From positions 62,001 through 126,000 of the forward strand of contig SKCR01032779.1 of assembly GCA_019454045.1 (NCBI GenBank): DNA of 64,000 bases, read 5' to 3'. Under the pieces are notes generated by a model. The model did not search any database. It saw only the letters and a program-made list of their open reading frames with translations, and was not told the DNA's origin. Positions within the stretch are counted from its first letter, which is position 1. Each line of letters starts with the position of its first letter. This document shows, piece after piece, positions 10,281 to 21,938 of this stretch. A program made the position numbers and the translations under genes. The DNA is from Zanthoxylum bungeanum (lineage: Eukaryota > Streptophyta > Magnoliopsida > Sapindales > Rutaceae).

Positions 10281-11522
10281 AGCTTATTACTAGTCCCTAG
10301 TAATTCAAGCGAAAAAGAAAAATCCTTATCAAAGTTAACAATTATTTTCTTTCTTTCTAAATGATCAAATAAATAAATACTCCTATTCTTTTTACCATTC
10401 TTCCATACACTCATAAAACAAGGCATTAATCAATTGATTGTGCCCACAATATTCATAGGTATTTGTTGAAAAGATAGTAATATTTTTATCCTAAAATTAC
10501 ATTAGAGTTCGCACCTTTTGGCAATGAAAGTTTATTTGCAAATACATAATTAATCCTTGTATCGAGCTTTGGGCCAGTGACTCCCAAACTAGTTGGTCTT
10601 AGGGCATTAGGTGTTACACCCCTACGGACTTAATTCCTCATATCTCAGAGATTTTTTAAAAAAAAAAGTGTCTGATTTCTTTAAGCTTTCTTTTTTTTAA
10701 CCCTTGTAGAGAGTTTTGGGCCAGTGAATCCCAAACCAGTTGGTCTTAGGGCACTAAGTAATAAAACAACCCAATGGACTTAATTGCTCGAGTTAAAAAG
10801 GCTACGAAAATAAAATTATTCAAGCACAAACTCAAGGCCTACCGTTTTTTGTGAACAATCCATGCTTATTGAGGCAAGATGTCCGATTACTACGTAAAAG
10901 CTTTATCTTTTTTATATAAAGCTCTACCGTTTTACGCGAACAATCAATGTTTATTGAGGCAAGATGTCTGGTTACTAAGTAAAAGCATGATTAATTTTTT
11001 TTTAAAACACATATTTCACTGCCTTCAGGTGTTACCTCCAACAATTAGAGAACTGAATATTAAAAAATTTTCACTTACTGCCCATGAGCATATGTTACCA
11101 TATTGTTGATGAAAAGATCAAATTTAATCAATATTATGGAGAATTCACAGATTTAAATGATTCAAAAAGAAAGGAGCAACAAATAACTTGTTATGAATTA
11201 TTTTGAGATGCGTATCAGGAGCGAAAACTCCTTACATAGCCACCTCCGAACAACAATTCCACTTGGTTAGAAAATAATTTATTGTTAGTTTGTATGTATA
11301 TATATGTCTATATATTTTTACACACAAAATAACAACAAAGTAAAAATAAATTTTTTTAATTAAAAACTTCAACGAAACATGAAAATTATCTAGTAAACTA
11401 TGATCTCCCCAACCAAAATGAGACATTGTCCCCAATGTTTAAAGGAAAGAGCAGTAGAGCTTAGAAGATATCAGCTGGTTAGTGTTGAATTGAAAATTAC
11501 ATCTACGACTAAAGATTACAGA
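10281..11522 (-). repeat. 3' noncoding region of gypsy B with short tandem duplications
   Basis: The segment GGGCCAGTGACTCCCAAAC... at about 10570 recurs at about 10719, roughly 150 bp apart. A segment containing TTATTGAGGCAAGATGTC recurs twice at about 10867 and 10951, 84 bp apart. Such repeats between pol and the 3' LTR are common in Tat-like gypsy elements. The ORFs at 10879-11109 and 11232-11618 have no recognisable product. Confidence 0.55.
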
Positions 11523-12169
11523 TTAATATCCAAGTTTTACTCTACTTTTTTTACCACGATCGTTACCGGACCAGTTCAATTTGGAAAGAATATGGTCAAT
11601 TTTTGGTTCATAAGCTAAGAGTTGGTCAATTAAATCATCAGCTATTCTTACAGTTAGGAAGATATCTCTTACTGGTTTTGAAATAAACCCATTTCTTTTG
11701 TCATCTTCGAGAAATACAAAAATAAAATCGAAATATCCATTAACATTAAACAGCCCACTGGATTTTTGGTGAATATTCAAGTTTGCCCACGACGCAACTG
11801 TGAATATTTCTTCCAACATTTCTAGCCTACCTGGTAAAGCAATAAAAGCGTCAGCATGATTGATCATTTCAGTGAGTCTTTTAGATATACCTAGGACAAT
11901 GCATTCTTTTCCATTTGATTTTCTGATGATGATGTCCTCTGTCAAGGGTTTTGGAATGATCCCCAAAACCTGACTGCCACCTTCTTGTACAGCCTTTGAA
12001 ACACACACCATCAATCCAAGATTCGTTTGCAATATACTAAGTGCATGTTTCTGTTTGCCATAACTCTACCCAATTCTTTTACAGCCTCAACAACTTATGG
12101 TTTAATTCCAGAGCTAGTTCTAAAAAAAACACATATATTAGTGACTCGTCATTTTGAACTTGTCTCCAT
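11523..12169 (-). pseudogene. LOG-like (cytokinin riboside monophosphate phosphoribohydrolase) pseudogene inside gypsy B
   Basis: LOG enzymes release active cytokinin bases from their ribotides in the cytosol. A frame from the ATG at 12169 has the LOG start (METSSK, then ICVFFRTSSG and ELGRVMANRNMHLVY) with stops and one frameshift near 12030. The rest is open for 169 codons: GLMVCVSKAVQEGG, VLGIIPKPL, ADAFIALPG, SWANLNIHQKSSGLFNVNGY, a GFIS segment and HILSKLNW at the end. Family hallmarks are damaged: the LPGGYGTLEE box reads LPGRLEMLEE and the MHxRKAEM helix reads ISKRLTEM. Plant LOG genes normally have several introns; here the domain is contiguous, which suggests an RNA-derived copy. It lies between integrase and 3' LTR, in the sense of the element. 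A TATAAATT word sits about 55 bp upstream, possibly by chance. Confidence 0.8.
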
Positions 12170-12364
12170 TTGTGCTATCTCTCTTAGCTAGATGTGTTGA
12201 AGAGAGAGACGTGACGAGCTGAATTTATAGATCCTGAAAAGGGTGAGTAATAAAAGCACTAGTACCTGCAAAATGACAATTATTAGATGAACATGAAAAT
12301 AAATCGTGATAGTCAAAAAGTTTAGATACTGTTGGCAAAAAGTAAAGAAATTTAGAATAGTAAG

Positions 12365-12727
12365 TTAATCAAAACAATAATTGAAAGTAATGGAAATCAA
12401 AGTAATAAATATATACTGGTAGTTGTGATTGTGGCTCACATCTTCCTCTGGTTTTACGTCCAGTAATAGCTTGAACGCCCTATATAGGTCGGGGATAGGC
12501 TTCCCATCCAGTTTTCTTATAAATTGGCAAACATGGTCTTTTAAAGTCACATTCCCGAGACTGTATTGTTGTCTTTCTTTTTGGAATTGTGTATGTAACT
12601 TGCGAATCTCACGATGAACATATCTACTAGGATGCGTCTCAAGAGTCAATAATATATCATCTAAAGACTCCTTACTCAAACTATCTCTAATGAATTGAAT
12701 TTTATCTTCGCGATTATCAGACACCAT
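12365..12727 (-). CDS. Unrecognised 120-residue ORF in gypsy B
   Basis: An ATG at 12727 opens 120 codons of charged, probably helical sequence (DNREDKIQFIRDSLSKESLD, then REIRKLHTQFQKERQQYSLG, then FIRKLDGKPIPDLYRAFKLL). The last about 20 residues are hydrophobic and AT-coded and look like read-through into noncoding sequence. I recognise no family. The composition looks like real protein rather than chance, so it may be a second captured host exon or an accessory protein of the element. A possible intron (GT at 12416, AG at 12266, minus strand) would reach a stop at once and does not join it to the LOG-like frame. Confidence 0.45.
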   Translation of the reverse strand: MVSDNREDKIQFIRDSLSKESLDDILLTLETHPSRYVHREIRKLHTQFQKERQQYSLGNVTLKDHVCQFIRKLDGKPIPDLYRAFKLLLDVKPEEDVSHNHNYQYIFITLISITFNYCFD

Positions 12728-12799
12728 TCTTAATGAATGACAACGAGTGTTGAACGCGCAGCGTGCAAATTTATAACAAACACCTAATTGTTTAGCTCT

Positions 12800-13087
12800 T
12801 TATTTTTTAGCATAGGTGTTTTTCCCTAAACTAGACATGTAAGAAATGAAAGAGTCAGATGACTCATATGCCAAGCGAACTTTTGCTTCAATTACCCAAC
12901 GAATATCAATAGAAATACCATGAATCATAAAAGTCTCATTCTTTCTGTGCGTGCTTTGTAAATTTTTGTCAGAGCATTTTGGGAAAGAGAATGAAAATGT
13001 TTGCGAAGTTTTATGAGAGTTTCTTCCATTCTTTAGTTGTAGGGTATCAGTATTTTTAGGAGACTGAAATAACCGACTTTGAGTCAC
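12800..13087 (-). CDS. Unrecognised 95-residue ORF downstream of integrase
   Basis: The frame begins MTQSRLFQSPKNTD, is rich in Ser, Lys and Asn in its first half, and then becomes ordinary-looking (IHGISIDIRWVIEAKVRLAY...). No family is recognised, and there is no clear membrane segment that would suggest an Athila-type env-like protein. It sits between the integrase C-terminus and the LOG-like pseudogene, in the same sense. It may be a degraded third ORF of the element or a chance frame. Confidence 0.3.
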   Translation of the reverse strand: MTQSRLFQSPKNTDTLQLKNGRNSHKTSQTFSFSFPKCSDKNLQSTHRKNETFMIHGISIDIRWVIEAKVRLAYESSDSFISYMSSLGKNTYAKK

Positions 13088-13203
13088 TGAGTACCGTTAT
13101 CCGCTGCTTAACCGGGGTGTGAAAATAAAAGAAAAGACAAAAATGTTGCACAACTAAAAAAATGGAAATTAGAAAAATATTAAATTTTACAGAAAAAACT
13201 ACA

Positions 13204-13980
13204 TCAATCACGGTTTACTGGGTTTGAAAGGAGAAAAGACACTTGAAAATTTGAACACTCCAAAAATGGTTTCAGACGTTGTCCATTCACTTTAAATACA
13301 TCACCATCCCTAGGATTCTCAATGTCAATAGCCTCATATGGATAAACGTGTTTCACAATGAATGGGCTACTCCAGTTGGATTTCAATTTCCCAGGAAATA
13401 AATGAAGATGAGAATTATAAAGCAAAACCTTTTGACCAACTTCAAATATTTTTCGTGAAATTCAACTATCATGAAAGGCCTTAGTTTTAGCTTGAAGGAT
13501 TTTCGTATTCTTATATGAATCATTCATTAACTCTTCAAGTTCATTAAATTTCAATTTACGTTCGTGACTGGCAATTTCAAGGTTTGAATTGAATGCTTTA
13601 ACAGCCCAATTTGCTTTATGCTCAAGTTCTACAGGCAAATGACAAGGTTTTTAATAAACTAGACGATTGGGTGACATTGCCAAAGACATTTTGAAGGCTG
13701 TTCGGTATGCCCAAAGTGCATCAGTTAGTCGAAGAGACCAATCTTTGCGATTTGGGTTAACCATTTTTTCTAAAATTTGTTTAATTTCCCTATTTGCTAG
13801 TTCAACTTGACCTTCGTCTGAGCTTGATCGGAGGTGGAAACATTGTGTGTGACTCCATACTTTTTCATTAAGGACTCAAAGGGTCTGTTACAAATGTGTT
13901 TACATCCATCACTTATAATGACCCGAGGGATTCCAAATCGACTTAAAATATTTTTTTCAAAAAAAAATTTGATCACAGTT
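13204..13980 (-). pseudogene. Gypsy B integrase, C-terminal part
   Basis: Integrase inserts retroelement DNA into the genome. Reading from 13980 downwards, the frames give FGIPRVIISDG-like, KKYGVTHNVST, VELANREIKQILEKMVNPN, DALWAYRTAFK and HLPVELEHK blocks of the core, then the C-terminal part ([36 protein letters not shown]). The core's Asp lies in IISDG and its Glu in VELANRE. Several stops and frameshifts break it. The 5' half continues at 24034, beyond inserted copia element C. Confidence 0.85.
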
Positions 13981-13985
13981 GTGTG

Positions 13986-16099
13986 TGTTGGTTTCTATTA
14001 AGGTCCCGGATCGATTATAAGCATGAAAAACATTGCGAATACATATCGACGAAGTTGCGGAATACTCACATCGATCGGTTGAGACGATTTGAAGACGAAT
14101 CAAGCCAAAAAGCCCACTGCCTTAGGCGCCCCACTGCAGCAGTTTTGCTCACTGGTTTGAGCTGAATCGGATCTCATTTCGAAGCTCCAAACTTCGTCGG
14201 ATGAGTCCCGCCTCATGGATGAACCTTCCTAACACCTTCGCAATAGTCGCAAGTGTGCTAGCACTTGATTTCTCAACATGAAAATCACTCATTGCTTCCC
14301 ATAAGTCCACGCCAAAACTGGTATGAAACCAGTGAGTTTTCTTCCATTTTGGCGTGAAGAGAAGAAGGAAAAATGGTGAGAGAGAGAGATGTGAAAAAAA
14401 TGTGTAAAGACTTAGTAAACATTTCCTAAAAATGTCTTATATATTTTCCTAGAAAATATGCTAAAAACAATTACCAAAACATTTATCAAATAAATGAAAA
14501 TGGTAAAAGTTATTAGCTAGTCACTATTACACCAACACCCATCAACTATTCATAGTCACTTTAATAAAGTGATTTGATGTGTGTCTTTCACTCAATCCAT
14601 CACATCAATCAATCACATCACTCAAAGTGACATATGATTTGACGCTTGATGTGACGAATGATTTGACGCTTGATGTGACTTGCGTCGCCGCACTCGAATT
14701 CGAAATACGAATGCGCTCGCAATCACACTTGGGCTCGGTTTCGCTAATTCCCAATTAGCGAGTTTTCCGTTGCGTCGTAATTAAATGATTACGCCTAGCG
14801 AATTCACTATTCACGAATGCTAACGAATTAATTCTAAATTAATTCGTTCGCCCGAATTAAAATCCAATTTCAATTCCGCGTCGAAATCCAATTTCGTTTA
14901 ATATATCGAATATATTAATTTATCGATTAATTCCAAATTAATCATTCTCTCTCTTTAGACGATATTTTATCCCATATAAAATATCTCTGTAATTAATCCT
15001 AGATTAATTTTCTCTTTCTTCTATATAATCCCAGATTATTAATGAGTGCGAGTTAGTTATGCGTCATCGGTGCATTATCGGGAAGCGACCCATGAGATCC
15101 CCGGATAATTCGGCAGTAAATACGGTCGTCGGAATATCCGAATCACGTACGTACCAAGTACTACGTTCTACCGATTTACGAGACAAGATCGGCTTCTAGC
15201 AAAGCACGAAGTCTATCCAATTCTCCGGTCATATTCTCTAAGAATATTTAAGATCTATATCAAGCGTAGTATACCAAGTATCGTGTATATCGGCCCAGTA
15301 TCGGATAGTCACGTGCTAGGGCTGGGGCTGGATAAGTGTCTGCCCCGTCCGAAGCACATATCGGATGTCTGGTAACTAGTCTCTATAATCGGATATACAT
15401 GACCTTGTCATAATATCCCGATGGCTGGCCAGCACTTAAGAGCACTAATACCGTATCCTGCGTGACATCATCTCCACTATGACTGGAGTGATACTTCCGT
15501 CTTGACATTACACCCAATACTCTACGATTCTCAATATACCCAGCATTGGCGTACACAGAACCGGTTAGAGTCCTAGACGACCTCAACAAAAGTATACTGA
15601 TTGTCGTAAGCATTAGCGGTGCAAGTCTCAGGTTAAGACCATACACACCTACCCTGATGTCGGACTCCCATAGACACATAGTCATAATACCAATGGGATT
15701 CCGAGGGGTCTATCCAGAGCGAAGCTGTTTCCCGTGCCATCGGTGAAACACAACCTCCTATCGCACTTGCATGAGTATCCAATACCCAAATATATGAGAA
15801 CTATGTCGTTGTGCCCTCACAACGCGCACAAGTGAAATACTAGCCTATTCCGCATTATCGATGTCCAGTCTCGATAATACTCCGGCTAGGGATATTTAAT
15901 GATTAATCCTTCGTGGACTGATACTGTCTCATATCATCTCAATCCAGGAACTAATCATAAGGACCCTCTCTTCATTTATACATCTATGGTGATCTAATCA
16001 CAAATGATGAGAGTGCAATTTCCTTGTCACATAGTTAATTTGCTACAACAACACAATGATCTGTGCAAATAGTGACGCTATGGGTCATTTTGTCCAACA
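13986..16099 (-). repeat. 3' LTR of copia C
   Basis: This 2114-bp LTR matches 21939-24028 almost throughout. A 26-bp stretch around GATTTGACGCTTGATGTGAC is duplicated here (about 14638-14680) and single in the other copy. The 100-residue ORF at 15383-15685 occurs in both LTRs only because the LTRs are copies; it has no recognised domain. Confidence 0.9.
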
Positions 16100-16110
16100 A
16101 TCTCCCACTT
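16100..16110 (-). other. Polypurine tract of copia C
   Basis: AAGTGGGAGAT on the minus strand directly abuts the LTR. Confidence 0.8.
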
Positions 16111-16899
16111 GGCACATAGCCAGTCACTCAAGTGTCCACACCTGAACTATGTACGGTTCGCTCAAATTGCTGAGGAAAGGTTTTCGTCAGCGGATTTCCA
16201 TGATTATCGTCTGACGCAATTTATACGATCATCACATCGCCACGATGTATGATCCGAACGAATCAGATGATATAGAAGTATATATCTGGATCGTCGATGA
16301 GACCTTTAATTCCTTAGCTTGTGCTGACGCCTAGCTCAGCTGCTAAAGAACTATATCTAATCTAATTAGATTTATTTCGATCCAAATGGCTTTTATTGCT
16401 GCCTCAGCTGCAGCAATAATCCGCATTTGTTGTTTATTCGGCAACAGTTATCTTGCTCGGAATATTTCCAGCTCACTGTCCCGTTATTCAAACTTTATAG
16501 TACCGTAGTATTTAATTGTTCGGAAACTTGCAGTAGTGATCCCAGTCACTTCAAGTTCTCCTTCTCCATAGTTTAAGACAACATCTTAGTTCTCTAAGAT
16601 ACTAATAGATGTCCTTAACTTCAATCCAGTGACTATCACTTGGATTGACCTGATTGTGACTCCATATGCTTGAAGCGTATGAGACACCAATACAAGTACA
16701 TTTTAAATGTACAATTTCCCAGAGAGTGTTAACAACTCCAAATCTATCCCAGTAGATCTTTATTCCTTGAATAAAGGTTGTTACTCTCCAGAATTCTACG
16801 GAGAATTTCTATGAAAGCCAAGCTTTCACCAATTGCTTTATGGGAATTTCCTTGTGAGTGCGCTCCCACTAACCTCCTTATATACACAAGAATCATTTC

Positions 16900-17290
16900 G
16901 TTTTGAATCAAATCATTAACCATTATGATTATTTCAAAACGACAGTTCCAAGAACCTTATGCTTGCTTCAATCCAAACGTGGATCGAATAACCCGCAAAC
17001 CTTGTTTGTGGTTATACAAAATCGTCAGGATGTTGTAAGCATCCTCCAAAGGTTTCCTTTTCAGGAAAGCGATTTTGATCATTAACTGACACATTTCATA
17101 AATGAAATATTCAGTATCTACAAGCATCTTCAAAATGGATTTACCATGGCAACAGGTAAAAGGTTGAACCGTAATCAACACAATGTTGATAACGATACCT
17201 TTCCGTCAAAAGCCTAGCTTTGTACGTTGGTATGTTGCCATCCATGTATGTCTTCCTTGAAGACGTTTATTGTACCAATAGGCACAATGC
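16900..17290 (-). pseudogene. Copia C reverse transcriptase remnant
   Basis: Reading the minus strand from about 17290 gives a KTYMDGNIPTYKARL block, then CVDYGSTF, a MLVDTEYFIYEM block, and finally STFGLKQA followed by a stop and a WNCRFE-like segment. These are the conserved order of copia RT (start of RT, DYDETFSP region, YGLKQASRSWN). They lie in at least two frames. The catalytic YVDD region is not visible. The copia family is clear; activity is impossible. Confidence 0.65.
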
Positions 17291-20200
17291 CTTGTGGTAC
17301 AACAACTAGTATCCAAACATAGTTGTTATACATGGAATCCATTTCGGACTCATGGCACTTTGCCATAATAGGGAGTCGATACCTTGTATCACTTCCTCGT
17401 ACGTAGTCGGTTGGTATACCTCCATAAGATTTACATCTTTAAGGGGTGAGATCAGAAACCCATACCCCAGGTTGTTTTCTGATTCTCTCCGATCTACGCG
17501 GTTCTTGTGTATTCGAAGATTAATGGTACAGATTCATCATTGATGAACTGTTTGTGTTCCATTAAGGACTTCGTGCCTCGAATAGTATTACTCCGATTTT
17601 CATCGAGTATCACTATCCTCCCACTGACCACTGCATATCGGTATTCCTCTCAGAAAAACCGCATGGTGAGCAACAATTATATTGTTCTCATGTGAGATTT
17701 ATAAGTACTATACTTATGGTTTCCCTTAGGATAACCTATTATTGGCACTTATCCAATTTGGGTTCTAGTTTGGTATCATCCAAACGTTATGCCCGGCATA
17801 CCCAAATTATTAGGAATGAGAAACCTGTTTCTTTCCTGTTCATATCCTATATGATATCTGTCAAACAGATTTATATGGAACCTTATTCTAAATAATTTTG
17901 CACTGTTAATACATATCTTGTTGAAGGGAATGATAGCTCAGAGCGACTCGTGATAAACCTTATCATGTCCAACAAAATTTGGTTTTCGTTCGGACACACC
18001 GTCTAACTGACGTGTCTCGGGAGGAGTCCTCATCTGAAAGAAAGAATATATACTCTTTCATGTATGTTTGAAACTTACTGCTTAAGTATTTTCCATTACG
18101 GTCTTACCGTGACGGTATAATACTATAGCCGATCTGTTTATCTACTTCGTGTCGAAACTCTAATAGTTTCCGATCTGTGTTCTTCAAAAAAAGAAACACA
18201 TAACCATAACGTGATACCACATCCGTTAAGGTCACGAAATATTCATGTTCACATCTAGCCTAGCTAGATATGGTCCCACTAACTTCACCATGAATAGGGC
18301 TAACAGATTGGTGGCATTTTCACTATTACCAAGTAAATAGTGTTTTAGGTACTTTACCTAACAAATTAGATTCGTAGACTTTATTTGAATAGTCAAATCA
18401 GTCCTAGTACCCACTCTTCAAAAGTGTGGATATACGAATCTTTTTAATTGTGTCCAGACAACAATGCCACAAATAAGTCTCTATTGATCAAATCAATTTG
18501 AGCTATTTATTTGTCATTTTATATGTTTTGAGATTTTAATTATATTCAAAATATAAATTCTGTTATTCACATCTAATGTGTTTATCTCAGTATCATCTTT
18601 ATATAATGAAACACTTAGTGTTCTAGAATATAAAGGTTTATCCACAATGGATTAAACACTGATATAGAGATAATGTCTCTAGTCAAACTAGTTACATTAT
18701 AACAGTTCCTAATTTAAGTACACACCCGAAGGGTAGTTCCTAAACTTAGGTATCTACGATCGAAACAGCGACTTTCGTCCCGTTTCCGATTCGCAGAGCA
18801 ATCTCAGCTTGAAGTCAGTATCCTGCTCAAAGCAGATTCTGAACATCAATACATATATTTTATGTACCACACTAAGTATTTAAAATCTAATTTCAATACT
18901 AGTAGTGAACATAACTTTGACAAACATTTTTAAAGTCAGAGCCTTGCCCTTTCTTTAATTCCTTCGTGTCTGCCATATCCAAATGGTAGTCACTTTGGGA
19001 TATGTCAATTATCTTTTCAATATTTCACAAACCTTTGGCCAAGCCTTGGGTTTCGGAATATCGAAACGATGTGCACCTGTGCAACATGCCCAATTGCAAA
19101 CTTTGACTTTTCACCTCTAGAATAGTCAAATCAATTCTCTAAGAATTATTAATTGCAATTTAATACTTTTAAATCTAAAACAGATTTATGACAAGTATAT
19201 TAAATTAAGCATTAAAGTCATCATCACATAAATCTTCCAAAGATATTATGCTCTACTTATTTTGCTTAATTTTGGGCTTAAGGTATAATAAGTTATTTTA
19301 TCAAATAAAGTAACCTATTATTTATTCCCAATTTGAAAATTAAATCATTTAAAATATTTTAATCCCAGATTATATTTTAAATATCCAACTTTTCAATTTT
19401 ATCTTGATTACAATAGTCCAACTATTTAATCAATTATAAGTGGTACTATATATTATAATGATTATAATAGTCCAACTATATAATCAAATATAATCCAAAT
19501 TAATTAACCTCAATTACATTGATTACTATAATCCAATTATAAAATCAACTGTAAACTGAAATTAATTAATTCAAATATATTGATTAATATAATCCAATTA
19601 TATATAATCAACTATAATACAGTCCAACTGTTTATTAAAACAACATTAAATATTAGTCCAACTAATACTTTTAATATATTTGACGAGTGATATTTGTTTG
19701 AGCGCGTATTGCGTGTAAGTAATTGAACGAATATTGAAATTCAATTCTTGCCTCCCACTATTTTTCGTCGAGCCTCTAACCCTCTGTCGAGTACTCGGGA
19801 AACCGTGTTTCCTAGTGGGCTAGGATCCCGTTAAATATCATACAATCTTGACTTTGGCCAACAAATTGTATGATAATTAACTAGGTAGATCTCTAAGATC
19901 AATTGGATCTCATCCAACTCCTAGATCCGGTAGGTGGACATCCAAGTCCGAAACATATATCTTATATATGCCTATATATCCAATATATAGCCTAACCTTT
20001 TTCCTCTGAATCAACTAGGCCTTGGCTTTGGCACAACAAACCTGATGATCCCAGTCAAGCGCGGACCCATTGACCATGGAAGCTTCGTAATCAATGTCGA
20101 TGGACAAGAAGTGGTCTTGACTTTGGCCAACAAACCACAACTTGGACAAGACACCAATATGGAACAAAGCTTCGTGATTCAAGCACATCTTCGACGGACA

Positions 20201-21920
20201 AGGGGCTTGACTTTGGCCAACAACCCATGCCAATCTAGGATCTTGAGCAAGAATCACTCAATGGAAGGAAAAGACGCATGATATTTGATGAGGGCTTTTC
20301 GCGTGCAAATTGGCTACCAATTTCATTATCTTTGTTAAGGTCTCATCATCATACACCCTTAAACATGCATTCTAAATACATAATAAAGCGAGTATGAAAA
20401 TAAATAATAATGATATGCGGATGGATACTTAACACATTGATCCTAGATCAAATCTCTCCCTTTCTCACTCAAGCTAGCACTTGTATTACTTCTACCCGTT
20501 ACACTACACTTCTAAAGAAACCTCATTTACATTGAGGGGAATAGGTGAGAAGAGAATACAAAGAGAATAAAGGTGATAAGGCTGGACACGCAGGTCCAAT
20601 TTAATAAATCGAATTTATTACAACAATTTCCAAAATTGCCCCACCCACACCGACTAATATCCATCCGATATACATTATTCATTCATCACAACCATGTATT
20701 CACACATAAGCATGCTATCAATCAATCTAATCAAATTAATTAATCTGATAATTATGTGATCATCCAATGTTCAAACAACGATTTGATTTTGCTCGAGTCA
20801 AACTCGTTTTTGCGAATAAGTACTCAAAGTACGAATTCATGAATTAAATTAAACTACATCATTAAATCCAATTTAACATGTATTTAATACTAATTCACTA
20901 TTCAATTCCAAATTGAATATTACACTTTATTTAATAAACCTTTAACGACTTAAATTCCAAATTTAATCGCTTCGGGACTCAAAGCCCGATTAACGTCCAA
21001 CGTCAATTCAATTCAAGTCTAATGGGCTTTAATTAATTTCTTTAAGGCGTGGGCTTCGGCAACCAAAGCCCAATCAAGGAGTAACCCATAAGCCAGCCTA
21101 GAAATCAATTTAGGCCCATTAGGCCCAATTAAACTTTAAAGGTTTATAAGTCGCATTTGGGCTTTATGGTAGTGGTTTTGGGCCCAATTGGATCCAATCC
21201 ATTTGGCCTAAATCCAACTTTGTACAACAAAGCCCAATAAGCCCATTTACAACATAATAAGCCCAAATCCAATTTAAGGCCTAAATAACTAAATTACATG
21301 AATCCAATTCCGCAATTTAATTACCTAAAGTGCATTACATGATTAATCACCCAAATCAATATTTCCAAAACATGAAATTAGTCCAATTAATCATGCTCAT
21401 TATCATCATCACATGTCCAACACATAAATGAAAAAATCAAACCCATTACATGCTTTTAAGCTCTCGGCCAAGGAGGGATTTTGTGTCCGATTTGGTTTCA
21501 ATCCAATCGAACCCACAATCGACATTAAATCACCATCCAATTTGATTTCATACACATCCAATGTCACAAAATCAAAATTACCAAGACTTATTAAGGCATA
21601 ATCAATTCGGCCAAGGGGAAAAAATTATGGATTTATGTTCAATTCAAAATTCAATCCAATTGACCTAAATTAACATAATCCTTAATGATTCTAATTCATC
21701 TAATGAATCAAAATCAAAAAATTCCAAGAATTAAAATTTTATCCTCACATTCGGCCAACATCAATATTTTGGGGAAATTATTCCAAATCAATTTTCAACA
21801 AATTGGTCCAACCAAAATGCAATTCAACATGTTATAAGCATACTTAAACAATCAATTCATTCAAATCATGCTCAACACACATTTACCCAATTTTAAGCCC
21901 TAAAATTTTCATGCTCAAAC
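17291..21920 (-). other. Noncoding or unrecognisable interior of copia C
   Basis: No continuous gag, protease or integrase frame is visible. From 19840 to 20240 there are four copies of a word close to TTGACTTTGGCCAACAA. From about 20970 to 21270 there is a cluster of AAGCCCA/GGCCCA words. Near the primer site the sequence is AT-rich, as in retroelement leaders. Plus-strand ORFs at 17352-17895 and 20045-20281 are not supported. Confidence 0.5.
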
Positions 21921-21937
21921 CTAGGCTCTTGATGCCA
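21921..21937 (-). other. Primer-binding site of copia C
   Basis: On the minus strand the bases next to the 5' LTR read TGGCATCAAGAGCCTAG, close to the iMet-type TGGTATCAGAGC. Confidence 0.65.
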
Positions 21938-21938
21938 T

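Noticed and set aside
12266..12416. A possible intron joining the 120-codon ORF to the LOG-like frame
   Set aside because: GT and AG are present, but splicing would reach a stop two codons later, so it does not fuse the two frames.
15383..15685. A 100-codon ORF found almost identically at 23311-23613
   Set aside because: The two copies are the same position in the two LTRs of copia C. Conservation follows from LTR identity, and no domain is recognisable.
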